Assembly: GCF_028471945.1 (NCBI RefSeq) | Contig: NZ_CP110128.1 | Span: 4,514,501 to 4,578,500 of the forward strand | Source of the DNA: Pseudomonas sp. WJP1 | Lineage (GTDB): Bacteria; Pseudomonadota; Gammaproteobacteria; Pseudomonadales; Pseudomonadaceae | Direction of reading: 5' to 3' | DNA length: 64,000 nucleotides | Part shown: positions 1 to 7,350 of the stretch, piece by piece | Position numbering within the stretch: the stretch's first letter is position 1 | Layout: the number at the start of each line of letters is the position of its first letter | Program-made: the position numbers and the translations under genes | Notes under the pieces: model-generated | Databases searched by the model: none | What the model was told of the DNA's origin: nothing | What the model saw: the letters and a program-made list of their open reading frames with translations, nothing else

Positions 1-669
1 CCGCCACCGGGCTGGACACTGAAATGGTACGGCCAGTTCTTCTCCAATGCCGACTGGATGAACGCGGCCATGGCCAGCCTCAAGGTCGCGGTACTGACCA
101 CGTTCTTTGCCGTGGCCCTGGGCCTGCCGACTGCGTTTGCCCTGGTACGTGGGCGCTTCCCGGGCCGGGAAATGCTCTACGGCCTGTTCACCCTGCCGAT
201 GATCGTGCCGCTGGTGATCATTGCCGTGGCGGTGTACGCGCTGTTCCTGAAACTGGGCTACACCGGGACCATGTTCGCCTTCGTCGTCAGCCACGTCATC
301 GTCGCGCTACCGTTCACCATCATCTCGATCATCAACTCGCTGAAGCTGTTCGACCAGTCGATCGAAGATGCCGCGGTGATCTGTGGTGCCTCGCGCCTGC
401 AGGCGGTGTTCAAGGTGACCTTCCCGGCGATTCGTCCGGGCATGGTGGCAGGCGCCCTCTTCGCCTTCCTCGTCTCGTGGGATGAAGTGGTACTGAGCGT
501 GATGATGGCCAGCCCGACCCTGCAAACCCTTCCCGTGAAAATGTGGACCACCCTGCGCCAGGACCTGACGCCCGTGATCGCCGTCGCCTCGACGTTGCTG
601 ATCGGCCTCTCGGTCTTGGTCATGGTGATCGCCGCCGCACTGCGCCGGCGCAATGAAATCAGCGCCTAA
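1..669 (+). CDS. ABC transporter permease, PotC-like (5' truncated by window edge)
   Basis: Inner-membrane permease of a spermidine/putrescine/opine-type ABC importer. The reading frame is open from base 1 with no start, so the N-terminus lies outside the window. About 222 residues remain, with roughly five hydrophobic segments. The cytoplasmic coupling loop (EDAAVICGAS, then FPAIRPGM) is the EAA motif that docks on the ATPase. The usual family length is about 260-280 residues, so only a short N-terminal part is missing. The ATPase gene follows after 15 bases, so the two are co-transcribed. The substrate cannot be told from the permease alone. Confidence 0.9.
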   Translation, partial: PPPGWTLKWYGQFFSNADWMNAAMASLKVAVLTTFFAVALGLPTAFALVRGRFPGREMLYGLFTLPMIVPLVIIAVAVYALFLKLGYTGTMFAFVVSHVIVALPFTIISIINSLKLFDQSIEDAAVICGASRLQAVFKVTFPAIRPGMVAGALFAFLVSWDEVVLSVMMASPTLQTLPVKMWTTLRQDLTPVIAVASTLLIGLSVLVMVIAAALRRRNEISA

Positions 670-684
670 GCGCAGGAGTACGAC

Positions 685-1839
685 ATGAGTGCAGTGATCA
701 AAGATGCCGCGCAGCAAAATGACAAGCCCCTGGTGAGCCTGCGCAACCTGAACAAATACTACGGCGACTTTGCCGCCGTGGACGACATCTCGCTGGACAT
801 CAAGGACGGTGAGTTCCTCACCTTCCTCGGCTCCAGCGGCTCGGGCAAAAGCACCACGCTGTCGATGCTCGCCGGCTTCGAAACACCCAGCAGCGGCGAG
901 ATCCTGGTCAACGGCCAGTCGCTGGTGAACGTGCCGCCGCACAAACGCGACATCGGCATGGTGTTCCAGCGCTACTCGCTGTTCCCGCACCTGTCAGTGC
1001 GCGACAACATCGCCTTCCCGCTGGCCATCCGCAAGCTGGCCGCGGCCGAGCGTGATCGCCGGGTCGATGCGATGCTCAAGCTGGTGCAACTTGAACAATT
1101 CGCCCATCGCCGCCCTTCGCAACTCTCCGGCGGCCAGCAGCAACGCGTCGCGATCGCCCGGGCGCTGGTCTACGAGCCACGCATCCTGCTGATGGATGAA
1201 CCGCTGGGCGCACTGGACAAAAAACTGCGTGAAGATTTGCAGGACGAACTGCGCCAACTGCATCGGCGCCTGGGCATCACCATCGTCTACGTGACCCACG
1301 ACCAGGAAGAAGCCATGCGCCTGTCCCAACGCATTGCGATCTTCAGCCACGGCAAGATCGTCGGCCTGGGCAGCGGCTATGACCTGTACCAGAACCCGCC
1401 GAATGCCTTCGTCGCCTCGTTCCTCGGCAACTCCAACTTCCTCAAGCTCAAGGCCCAGGGCAATGCGGTCGCTTCGTTTGAGGGGCAGTCGCTGTCGATC
1501 CGCCTGACGGCCGGCCTGCAAACCAATCAGGATGTACTGTTGATGGTGCGCCCGGAAAAGGCCTTGGCCTTGAGCATCGAGCAAGCCGCCCAGGAACCGT
1601 TGGCCGCGGGGTGGAATGAAGTGACCGCCAAGGTCGTGGAAGTGTTGTTCCTGGGTGAAAGCCAGACGTGCAGTGTGGTGACTTCGGGCGGAACGTCGAT
1701 GACCGTCAAGGCGCTTTCTGCGGCGGGCATGCCTATGAAGGCGGGGGATCCGGTGCGGGTGCGCTGGGCGACGGCCGATGCCTGTGTTTATACCGAATGG
1801 GCTGAGAGCGATTTGAACAAGGCTGCTGGGGCGCATTGA
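685..1839 (+). CDS. ABC transporter ATP-binding protein, PotA-like
   Basis: Nucleotide-binding subunit that powers the importer whose permease ends just upstream. Visible motifs: Walker A GSSGSGKST at residues 49-57, Q-loop near 95, signature LSGGQQQR from 147, Walker B ILLMDEP at 167-173 and the switch His near 205. The C-terminal third looks like a TOBE substrate-sensing region, and 384 residues is normal for PotA/CysA-type ATPases. The start follows a purine-rich GCAGGAG. A strong hairpin terminator lies about 50 bases after the stop. Substrate is unknown; polyamines, opines or amino-acid-like compounds are the family's usual ligands. Confidence 0.93.
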   Translation: MSAVIKDAAQQNDKPLVSLRNLNKYYGDFAAVDDISLDIKDGEFLTFLGSSGSGKSTTLSMLAGFETPSSGEILVNGQSLVNVPPHKRDIGMVFQRYSLFPHLSVRDNIAFPLAIRKLAAAERDRRVDAMLKLVQLEQFAHRRPSQLSGGQQQRVAIARALVYEPRILLMDEPLGALDKKLREDLQDELRQLHRRLGITIVYVTHDQEEAMRLSQRIAIFSHGKIVGLGSGYDLYQNPPNAFVASFLGNSNFLKLKAQGNAVASFEGQSLSIRLTAGLQTNQDVLLMVRPEKALALSIEQAAQEPLAAGWNEVTAKVVEVLFLGESQTCSVVTSGGTSMTVKALSAAGMPMKAGDPVRVRWATADACVYTEWAESDLNKAAGAH

Positions 1840-1887
1840 TTTTTTTGAGGTTCGTGCCAGTGGATTGCTAGTTAAGTATCACCCTCG

Positions 1888-1924
1888 GGTCGCCGCAACG
1901 TCGGGTTGCGGTGGCCTTTTTTTT
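1888..1924 (+). terminator. Rho-independent terminator after the ABC transporter
   Basis: A 12-bp stem (inner arms CCGCAAC and GTTGCGG, loop about GTCGG, extended outward with two G-U pairs) is followed by eight T residues. It ends the permease-ATPase operon before the repeat region. Confidence 0.85.
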
Positions 1925-1940
1925 GCTTTTTGAATGGGGG

Positions 1941-1968
1941 CATATCCGTTTCTTCGGTAACGGCCACT
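1941..1968. repeat. Orphan terminus of the composite repeat
   Basis: CATATCCGTTTCTTCGGTAACGGCCACT closely matches the outer end of the four composite repeats (CATATCCATTGCTGCGGTAACGGCCACT in the copy at 40354) with few mismatches. No arm follows it, so it looks like a decayed or solo end lying about 80 bases outside the first full copy. Confidence 0.6.
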
Positions 1969-2045
1969 CATGACGGCGGGTGAAAATCCTGAACTGCCCC
2001 CCAAATGTTGGACGGTCGTTGTCGCTGCCGATGATTGTCTTTCAG

Positions 2046-2808
2046 GTGTACATATCCATTCCTGCGGTAACGGCGACTTAGGGTTTCGCCCTTACGGCGA
2101 GTCACTTGGAAACGCCCCAAGTAACCAAGGGCTCTTGCCCCTGACGTTCGGTGCCTCGCTAAGGCTCGGCATGCCCTCGCTCCGGCCCTGCTCCGTGGGC
2201 CCGCCGCGATGGGCCATCCTTGGCCCAGCGCGGCTAAACCGGCGTCCTGCCGGTTTACCCACTGCGCAGAACCTCCACTCGGCCTCTCGATGTGGCAAGA
2301 AAATCAAAAGCCAGATCAAGATCAAACGCAAAAGCGAGGCGGCCTTAAAGCCGACCTGATTGCAGGTCTATCCGCATTCCCCTGTGGGAGCCAGCCTGCT
2401 GGCGATGGTCGTCAACGATAACGCGTCCCGTCTGGATGATCGCGTTGTCTGGACGTTCATCGCCAGCAGGCTGGCTCCCACAGGGTATTGGGGTGTCTGG
2501 AAAAGATCAGGTCGGCTTTAAGGCCGCCTCGCTTTTGTTTTTGATCCGGGTGCCCCGTTAACCACGATGGCCGAACGCAGGCATTGCGCAGTGGGTAAAC
2601 CGGCAGGACGCCGGTTTAGCCGCGCTGGGCCAGGGATGGCCCATCGCGGCGACCCACGGAGCAATGCCGGAGAGAGGGCATGCCGAGCCTAAGCGAGGCA
2701 CCAAGTGGTGGGGCAAAGCCTTTTGCTTACTTTTTGGTGTTTGAAAAAGTGAGTCGCCGTAAGGGCGAAACCATAAGTGGCCGTTACCGCAGCAATGGAT
2801 ATGTACAC
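2046..2808. repeat. Composite inverted repeat, copy 1 (B-arm left, A-arm right)
   Basis: A 763-bp noncoding element. Its outer ends are inverted copies of GTGTACATATCCATT followed by SCTGCGGTAACGGC. Each arm of about 340 bp carries nested hairpins (AAACCGGC...GCCGGTTT; GGGCCATC...GGCCC) and ends inward in AAAGCGAGGCGGCCTTAA. The arms differ: the left B-arm contains CAGAACCTCCACTCGGCCTC, the right A-arm contains CGTTAACCACGATGGCCG. A facing pair of REP sequences sits in the centre (about 2383-2487). ORFs inside are by-products of GC-rich palindromes. The element fills the whole gap between the ABC operon and the NCS1 gene and is inverted relative to the other three copies. Confidence 0.85.
2383..2487. 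repeat. REP pair at the core of composite repeat copy 1
   Basis: Inverted CCTGTGGGAGCCAGCCTGCT and AGCAGGCTGGCTCCCACAGG flank about 60 bases. This is the Pseudomonas REP type seen elsewhere in the window. Confidence 0.8.
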
Positions 2809-2823
2809 ACCATTACCGCACAA

Positions 2824-2851
2824 ACAAAAATGCCCGGCAAAAGCCGGGCAT
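2824..2851 (-). terminator. Rho-independent terminator of the NCS1 gene
   Basis: Perfect 8-bp stem TGCCCGGC/GCCGGGCA with an AAAA loop. Read on the minus strand it is followed by a T-rich run (ATTTTTGTTT). It lies 28 bases past the stop of the minus-strand permease gene. Confidence 0.85.
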
Positions 2852-2878
2852 TAAAGACAAACACCATCGCTCAAAAAG

Positions 2879-4291
2879 TCAGTCGGTATAACTCAACCCC
2901 GAAGCCCTGCCCTCCTGAGTCCGTCCACGCGTAGCCAGGCAGTAATAGAGAGGACAAGTCACCACCAACCCCACCAGCCACGACAGGTCCGCCCCCTCGA
3001 CCAGGTTGGCATAAGGCCCCACATACAACGACGTATTGGCAAACGGCAGCTGCACGATGATCCCGATGAAATACGCCACGATCGCATGCAGGTTGAAACG
3101 CCCATAGATCCCGCCATCCGCACGAAAGATCGAGGCAATGTCATAAAACCCACGCTTGATCACATAGAAGTCGATCAAGTTGATCGACGCCCATGGCACC
3201 AGCACCAGCAGCAATGCCAGGATCAGCCCGATGAACTGCGAGATGAAGTCCGCCGAAGCGCCCAGCGCCACCACACAGCAGCCCGCCAGCACCACGCTCG
3301 ACAGCACCACGCGCACCTTGATGCTCGGCGTCCACTGGCTGGCGAAGGTCTGGATCGAGGTGATGATCGACAGCACCGCGCCATACAGGTTCAAGGCGTT
3401 GTGGCTGATGATGTTGAGCAGGAACAGCACCATCAGGATCGGTCCCAGCCAGCCGGTGGATTGCTTCACCGCGGCCATCGCCTCAGTGCCTTCCGGGGTC
3501 GCCAGTACCGCGACCGCGCCGAAGGTGAAGGACAGGATCGTGCCCAGGGTTGCCCCCAGGTAGGTGGCCCAGAACGGTTTGGCTATGCCGATATCGGCCG
3601 GCAGGTAGCGCGAATAGTCCGACACGTAGGGCGAAAAGCTGATCTGCCAGATGATCCCCAGGGACACGGTGGCCAACCAGCCGGTCAGGTTAAAACCACC
3701 GCGGGTGAAAAAGTCCGCCGGCAGGTCGTGGGCGAAGATGTAGAGGAACCCGGCGAGCAAGGCGCTGCCCATGACCCAGGTGCCGATGCGGTTGAGGGAA
3801 TGGATGAAGCGGTAACCGATCACGCCGATCGCCGTGGCGCTCAGGGCACCGATCAGGATGCTCGCCGGCACTGGCACCGAGGGTGCGATGCCGACAATCG
3901 ACTTGCCCGCCAGCACGATGTTGGAGATGAAGAAGCCGACGTAGATCAGTGCGGCAAAAAACACGATCAGCAACGCGCCATAGCGGCCGAACTGGCCGCG
4001 GCTCTGGACCATTTGTGGAATGCCCATGCGCGGGCCCTGGGCCGACGCCAGGGCAATCACCAGCCCGCCGACCATGTGCCCGAGGGCAATCGCCAGCAAC
4101 CCCCACAACAGGTCGAGATGGAACACCTGGACCACCATGGCACCGGTGACGATCGGCAGCGGCGCAATGTTGGTACTGAACCACAGGGTGAAAAGATCGC
4201 GGGCCTTCCCGTGGCGCTCTGCGAGTGGAACGTAGTCGACCGTGTGATTCTCGATCAACGGGTCTTGCCGGGACATCTGGGACATATGCAT
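2879..4291 (-). CDS. NCS1-family permease (purine/cytosine/hydantoin type)
   Basis: A 470-residue integral membrane protein with about twelve hydrophobic segments, typical of nucleobase:cation symporter-1 proteins. Family features include the N-terminal AERHGKARDLFTLWFSTNI stretch, GIPQMVQSRGQFG, and the SPYVSDYSRYLP motif of the central helices. It is clearly paralogous to the permease at 7351-8712. It reads away from the flavin-reductase gene, across a 316-bp gap holding two copies of an operator-like motif. Likely substrate is a purine, pyrimidine, hydantoin or related N-heterocycle. Start uncertain: ATG codons at 4291, 4285 and 4276 are possible and no strong ribosome site is visible. Confidence 0.88.
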   Translation of the reverse strand: MHMSQMSRQDPLIENHTVDYVPLAERHGKARDLFTLWFSTNIAPLPIVTGAMVVQVFHLDLLWGLLAIALGHMVGGLVIALASAQGPRMGIPQMVQSRGQFGRYGALLIVFFAALIYVGFFISNIVLAGKSIVGIAPSVPVPASILIGALSATAIGVIGYRFIHSLNRIGTWVMGSALLAGFLYIFAHDLPADFFTRGGFNLTGWLATVSLGIIWQISFSPYVSDYSRYLPADIGIAKPFWATYLGATLGTILSFTFGAVAVLATPEGTEAMAAVKQSTGWLGPILMVLFLLNIISHNALNLYGAVLSIITSIQTFASQWTPSIKVRVVLSSVVLAGCCVVALGASADFISQFIGLILALLLVLVPWASINLIDFYVIKRGFYDIASIFRADGGIYGRFNLHAIVAYFIGIIVQLPFANTSLYVGPYANLVEGADLSWLVGLVVTCPLYYCLATRGRTQEGRASGLSYTD

Positions 4292-4370
4292 GAACTCGAG
4301 TTTGTCTGTTCTTATCTTTGTATGAAGTCAAACCGGGGGACTTTCTGGCCGCCCCTCAGATGCGCACCAT

Positions 4371-4384
4371 ATTATGGTATTCCA
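4371..4384. promoter_or_regulatory. Operator-like box 1 of the Rut-like cluster
   Basis: ATTATGGTATTCCA, a near-palindrome around TGGTATNCCA, lies 80 bases before the start of the minus-strand NCS1 gene. It matches the boxes at 4544 and 5247. A GntR-type regulator is plausible but no regulator gene is adjacent. Confidence 0.6.
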
Positions 4385-4543
4385 ACATTTCCACAAGACT
4401 GATTCGGTCTTTGCGAGCCCATCTGATCCGGCATCCTGCCGCAAACCTGCACCCAGTGCCTAGCTGAAAGCCCCGTAAACACTGACTTACAGACCAAAGG
4501 CATACGTTTATCGGACGACCAAAAAAGCTCTTGCAAACGATGT

Positions 4544-4557
4544 ATTACGGTATACCA
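4544..4557. promoter_or_regulatory. Operator-like box 2 of the Rut-like cluster
   Basis: ATTACGGTATACCA, with core GGTATACC a perfect palindrome, is 50 bases before the flavin-reductase start. It is shared with boxes at 4371 and 5247. Confidence 0.65.
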
Positions 4558-4607
4558 TCAGACCTACAAACTCATAAAAACCACGTTCCACTCCCGAGGA
4601 CAGTCCA

Positions 4608-5093
4608 ATGATCGATGCCGCCATCTACAAACAAGTCATGGGCTCGTTCCCGTCCGGCGTCTGCGTCATCACCACGCTCGATGACGACGGGCAGGTCGTC
4701 GGCCTGACCGCCAGCGCCTTCAGCTCGCTGTCGATGGACCCGGCCCTGGTGTTGTTCTGCCCCAACTACAGCTCGGACTCCTACCCGGTCCTGATCAGGA
4801 ACAAGCGCTTTGCCATTCATGTGCTGTCCGGCGGCCAGCAGAGCGAAGCCTATGCCTTCGCACGCAAGGGCAAGGACAAGGCGCAAGGCATCGAGTGGAC
4901 GTTGAGCGAGCTGGGCAACCCGATCCTGGCCAACGCCACGGCGGTCATCGAATGCGAGCTGTGGCGCGAGTATGAAGGGGGCGACCACGCGATCATGGTC
5001 GGCGCGGTGAAGAACCTGATCGTGCCCCAGCACAATGCCGGGCCACTGGTGTATTGCCACGGCAAGATGGGCGCCCTGCCCGTCCTGGCCTGA
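4608..5093 (+). CDS. Flavin reductase (RutF/HpaC-like)
   Basis: A 161-residue flavin-reductase-domain protein that would reduce FMN or FAD with NAD(P)H and hand it to a partner monooxygenase. The N-terminal FPSGVCVITTLDDDG, the GLTASAFSSLSMDPALVLFC segment and the late GDHAIMVGAV and PLVYCHGKMG stretches are characteristic of the split-barrel FMN-binding fold. The obvious partner is the luciferase-like monooxygenase 222 bases downstream, although a REP pair and another operator box lie between. The start follows GAGGACAG at good spacing. Confidence 0.92.
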   Translation: MIDAAIYKQVMGSFPSGVCVITTLDDDGQVVGLTASAFSSLSMDPALVLFCPNYSSDSYPVLIRNKRFAIHVLSGGQQSEAYAFARKGKDKAQGIEWTLSELGNPILANATAVIECELWREYEGGDHAIMVGAVKNLIVPQHNAGPLVYCHGKMGALPVLA

Positions 5094-5096
5094 CCC

Positions 5097-5208
5097 TGTA
5101 GGAGCAGCCGGTCGACGCTCGAATGCTCGCGAAAAAAACCAGGCACCGCTGGGCATCAGGTTCTACGCGTTATCGTTAACGACCATCGCGAGCAGGCTCG
5201 CTCCTACA
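5097..5208. repeat. REP pair (one half degenerate)
   Basis: TGTAGGAGCAGCCGG at the left and CATCGCGAGCAGGCTCGCTC at the right are inverted REP sequences spanning the gap after the flavin reductase. The left unit is diverged. Confidence 0.65.
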
Positions 5209-5246
5209 GAAAAGCAGCAAATCGAAAATATTTGCAGATTTATCGT

Positions 5247-5260
5247 ATTATGGTATACCA
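5247..5260. promoter_or_regulatory. Operator-like box 3 of the Rut-like cluster
   Basis: ATTATGGTATACCA contains the perfect palindrome TGGTATACCA and lies 55 bases before the monooxygenase start. It implies that this gene has its own promoter, controlled together with the genes read from the 4292-4607 region. Confidence 0.65.
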
Positions 5261-5315
5261 ATAATCAACAGCCCCGCAGTCGACGGGTCGACCACAAGAG
5301 ATTCGAGGTAGCGTC

Positions 5316-6359
5316 ATGAAATTTTCCCTGTTCGTACACATGGAACGTTGGGACGAAAGCGTCAGCCACCGCCAGCTGTTCGAGGACCTGACCGAACTGA
5401 CGCTGATGGCCGAGGCCGGTGGTTTCAGCACCGTATGGATCGGTGAACACCACGCCATGGAATACACCATTTCGCCAAGCCCGATGCCGCTGCTGGCGTA
5501 CCTCGCCGGCAAGACCACCACCATTCACCTCGGCGCCGGCACCATCATCGCGCCGTTCTGGCACCCCATCCGGGTCGCCGGTGAATGCGCCCTGCTCGAT
5601 GTGATCAGCAACGGTCGCATGGAAGTGGGCCTGGCCCGTGGCGCCTATCAGGTTGAATTCGACCGCATGGCCGGCGGCATGCCAGCCTCCTCCGGCGGCC
5701 AGGCCTTGCGGGAAATGGTTCCGGTGGTTCGCGCCCTATGGCAAGGCGACTACGCCCATGACGGCGACATCTGGAAATTCCCGACCTCCACCAGCGTGCC
5801 CAAGCCGATCCAGAAACCGAATCCACCGATGTGGATCGCAGCCCGTGACCCGGACTCGCACAACTTCGCCGTCGCCAACGGCTGCAACGTGATGGTCACG
5901 CCGCTGATGAAAGGCGACGAAGAAGTCCTCGACCTGAAGAACAAATTCCAGGCCGCCCTGGACAACAACCCGGACGTGCCACGCCCGCAATTGATGGTGC
6001 TGCGTCATACCCACGTGCACTCGGTCGACAATCCCGAAGGCTGGAAAGTCGGGGCCAAGGCGATCGCCAAATTCTACCGCACCTTCGATGCCTGGTTCGG
6101 CAACAAGGAAACCCCGGTCAACGGCTTCCTGGCACCAAGTCCGGAAGAGAAATTCGCCGGCCGTCCAGAGTTCGAACTGGAGAGCCTGCACAAGACCGCC
6201 ATGATCGGCACCCCGGAAGAAATCATCCCGCGCATCAAGTACTATCAGGAGCTGGGTGTCGACGAGTTCAGCTTCTGGTGCGACAACAGCCTGCCGCATG
6301 CCGAGAAGAAAAAGTCCCTGGAGTTGTTTATCAAGCACGTGGTGCCGGCGTTCCGCTGA
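5316..6359 (+). CDS. Luciferase-like (LLM class) flavin-dependent monooxygenase
   Basis: A 347-residue TIM-barrel protein of the bacterial luciferase family that would use reduced flavin and O2 to oxidise a small organic substrate. Visible features: the N-terminal MKFSLFVHMERWDES strand, EAGGFSTVWIGEHH, IAPFWHPIRVAGECALLD, and GRMEVGLARGAYQVEFDRMA in the flavin-phosphate region. Length is usual for single-chain LLM enzymes. Its setting beside a flavin reductase, an isochorismatase-like hydrolase and NCS1 permeases resembles the uracil Rut pathway (RutA, RutF, RutB), but the protein is not an obvious RutA and the substrate is unknown. The start follows GAGGTAG. Confidence 0.92.
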   Translation: MKFSLFVHMERWDESVSHRQLFEDLTELTLMAEAGGFSTVWIGEHHAMEYTISPSPMPLLAYLAGKTTTIHLGAGTIIAPFWHPIRVAGECALLDVISNGRMEVGLARGAYQVEFDRMAGGMPASSGGQALREMVPVVRALWQGDYAHDGDIWKFPTSTSVPKPIQKPNPPMWIAARDPDSHNFAVANGCNVMVTPLMKGDEEVLDLKNKFQAALDNNPDVPRPQLMVLRHTHVHSVDNPEGWKVGAKAIAKFYRTFDAWFGNKETPVNGFLAPSPEEKFAGRPEFELESLHKTAMIGTPEEIIPRIKYYQELGVDEFSFWCDNSLPHAEKKKSLELFIKHVVPAFR

Positions 6360-6372
6360 GCCCACTTCCCTG

Positions 6373-6396
6373 CCCCTCGGATGCGAAGCCGAGGGG
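6373..6396 (+). terminator. Hairpin after the monooxygenase gene
   Basis: Perfect 8-bp stem CCCCTCGG/CCGAGGGG with an 8-base loop, 13 bases after the stop. Only a weak T run follows, so it may attenuate rather than end transcription. Confidence 0.5.
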
Positions 6397-6422
6397 TTGA
6401 TTCATGTGTAGGGTCGATTCCC

Positions 6423-6572
6423 ATGCTGAACGATCGCCGCCCATCACTTGCCCCTCCGTCCGGCGCCGAGCAGGCTTACCTGCGCGGCGAATGGACCGCT
6501 TCGCATATCCATTTCAAGCGCCTGCGCGCCAGCGTTTCCGCCAAGCAGAATGGCTTCTGGCAACCCGTTTAA
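6423..6572 (+). CDS. Possible small protein, 49 residues, unrecognised
   Basis: An ATG-initiated frame of 49 codons lies between the monooxygenase and hydrolase genes on the same strand. It is Arg-rich with no transmembrane segment or motif that I recognise. The ribosome site is weak (TAGGGT). It may be real or chance; it is reported because it is the only frame filling this 300-bp gap. Confidence 0.25.
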   Translation: MLNDRRPSLAPPSGAEQAYLRGEWTASHIHFKRLRASVSAKQNGFWQPV

Positions 6573-6667
6573 TGAGCCTGCCCGAATAGAAAGTCACGCA
6601 CGCCATACCGCTTCATTGCGCGGTATGCACTGTGCATTGTGCTTCGGCTCATGATCAGGTTTGCCCC

Positions 6668-7345
6668 ATGAACAATAAAAACGCTCTGTTGATCATCGAC
6701 ATGCAACAGGAGGACGGTTTCGTCCTCGAACACTTCGAATCGGTGCTGGCCAACACCGCCGCACTGCTCGACACCGCTCGCCAGCAACGGGTCCCGATCC
6801 TCTATACCCGCCATATCAATCAAGCCGATGGCAGCGACCTGCCACGCGGCGAACCCCGCGCGTGCGACGGCGGCCCGAGCGGCTACCGCGCCGGCACCCG
6901 CCAGGTGGAGATCATCGACAGCCTGGCGCCGCGGCCCGATGAAGCCATCGTCGACAAAGGCCGCTACAGCGCCTTCCACCGTACCGCTCTGGATGCCCGG
7001 CTCAAGGCGCTGGACGTCCACACACTGATCATCTGCGGCGTGCTCACCGATGTCTGCGTGCTGACCACGGTGTTCGATGCCTTCGCCCTGGGTTATCACA
7101 TTCGCCTGGTCAGCGACGCCTGCACCACGACCACCCAGGCCGGACACTACTCGGCGCTGTTGATCATGGCCAACTGGGTCTACTCCCTGGAAATCCTCAC
7201 CAGCGGCGAATGCCAGCGCGCCCTGCAAAACCTTGACTACCTGAGCCTCAATCCGGAGCACCCGGACCTGTTCGCCCACCAGCCCCATGAGCTGCCAGGC
7301 ACCATCGCCCGGCTGCACACCCACCTCGTGCGGACTCAGGAGTAA
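6668..7345 (+). CDS. Isochorismatase-like cysteine hydrolase
   Basis: A 225-residue hydrolase of the isochorismatase superfamily, which cleaves amide or ureido bonds through an Asp-Lys-Cys triad. The candidate triad is visible: D11 in LIIDMQ, K97 in VDKGRYSAF and C130 in CGVLTDVCV. In the Rut pathway the homologous RutB hydrolyses the ring-opened product, so here it probably acts after the luciferase-like enzyme. The permease gene follows after 5 bases. Start chosen at the ATG behind AGGTTTG; an upstream GTG frame start is unlikely. Confidence 0.92.
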   Translation: MNNKNALLIIDMQQEDGFVLEHFESVLANTAALLDTARQQRVPILYTRHINQADGSDLPRGEPRACDGGPSGYRAGTRQVEIIDSLAPRPDEAIVDKGRYSAFHRTALDARLKALDVHTLIICGVLTDVCVLTTVFDAFALGYHIRLVSDACTTTTQAGHYSALLIMANWVYSLEILTSGECQRALQNLDYLSLNPEHPDLFAHQPHELPGTIARLHTHLVRTQE

Positions 7346-7350
7346 TCGCC

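Larger units (their letters stand above)
4292..4607. promoter_or_regulatory. Divergent regulatory region between NCS1 permease and flavin reductase
   Basis: A 316-bp gap without a gene. It is AT-richer than its surroundings and contains two copies of the ATTAYGGTATWCCA motif listed separately, placed as expected for control of the two divergent genes. Confidence 0.6.

Noticed and set aside
2046..2808. ORFs of 60-130 residues inside the composite repeats (also at 25051-25700, 40313-41132, 48774-49708)
   Set aside because: They recur on both strands of palindromic GC-rich DNA, lack ribosome sites and match only each other, so they are by-products of the repeat.
3086..4402. Long antisense ORFs rich in Arg, Gln and His (e.g. 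3086-4402, 9930-11267, 30404-32029, 45174-46847, 52322-54085)
   Set aside because: They mirror well-supported genes on the other strand; composition is that of a shadow frame in GC-rich DNA.
5097..5208. REP pairs as possible CRISPR arrays
   Set aside because: Units are inverted pairs with single spacers and recur at many intergenic sites; there is no regular direct-repeat ladder and there are no cas genes.
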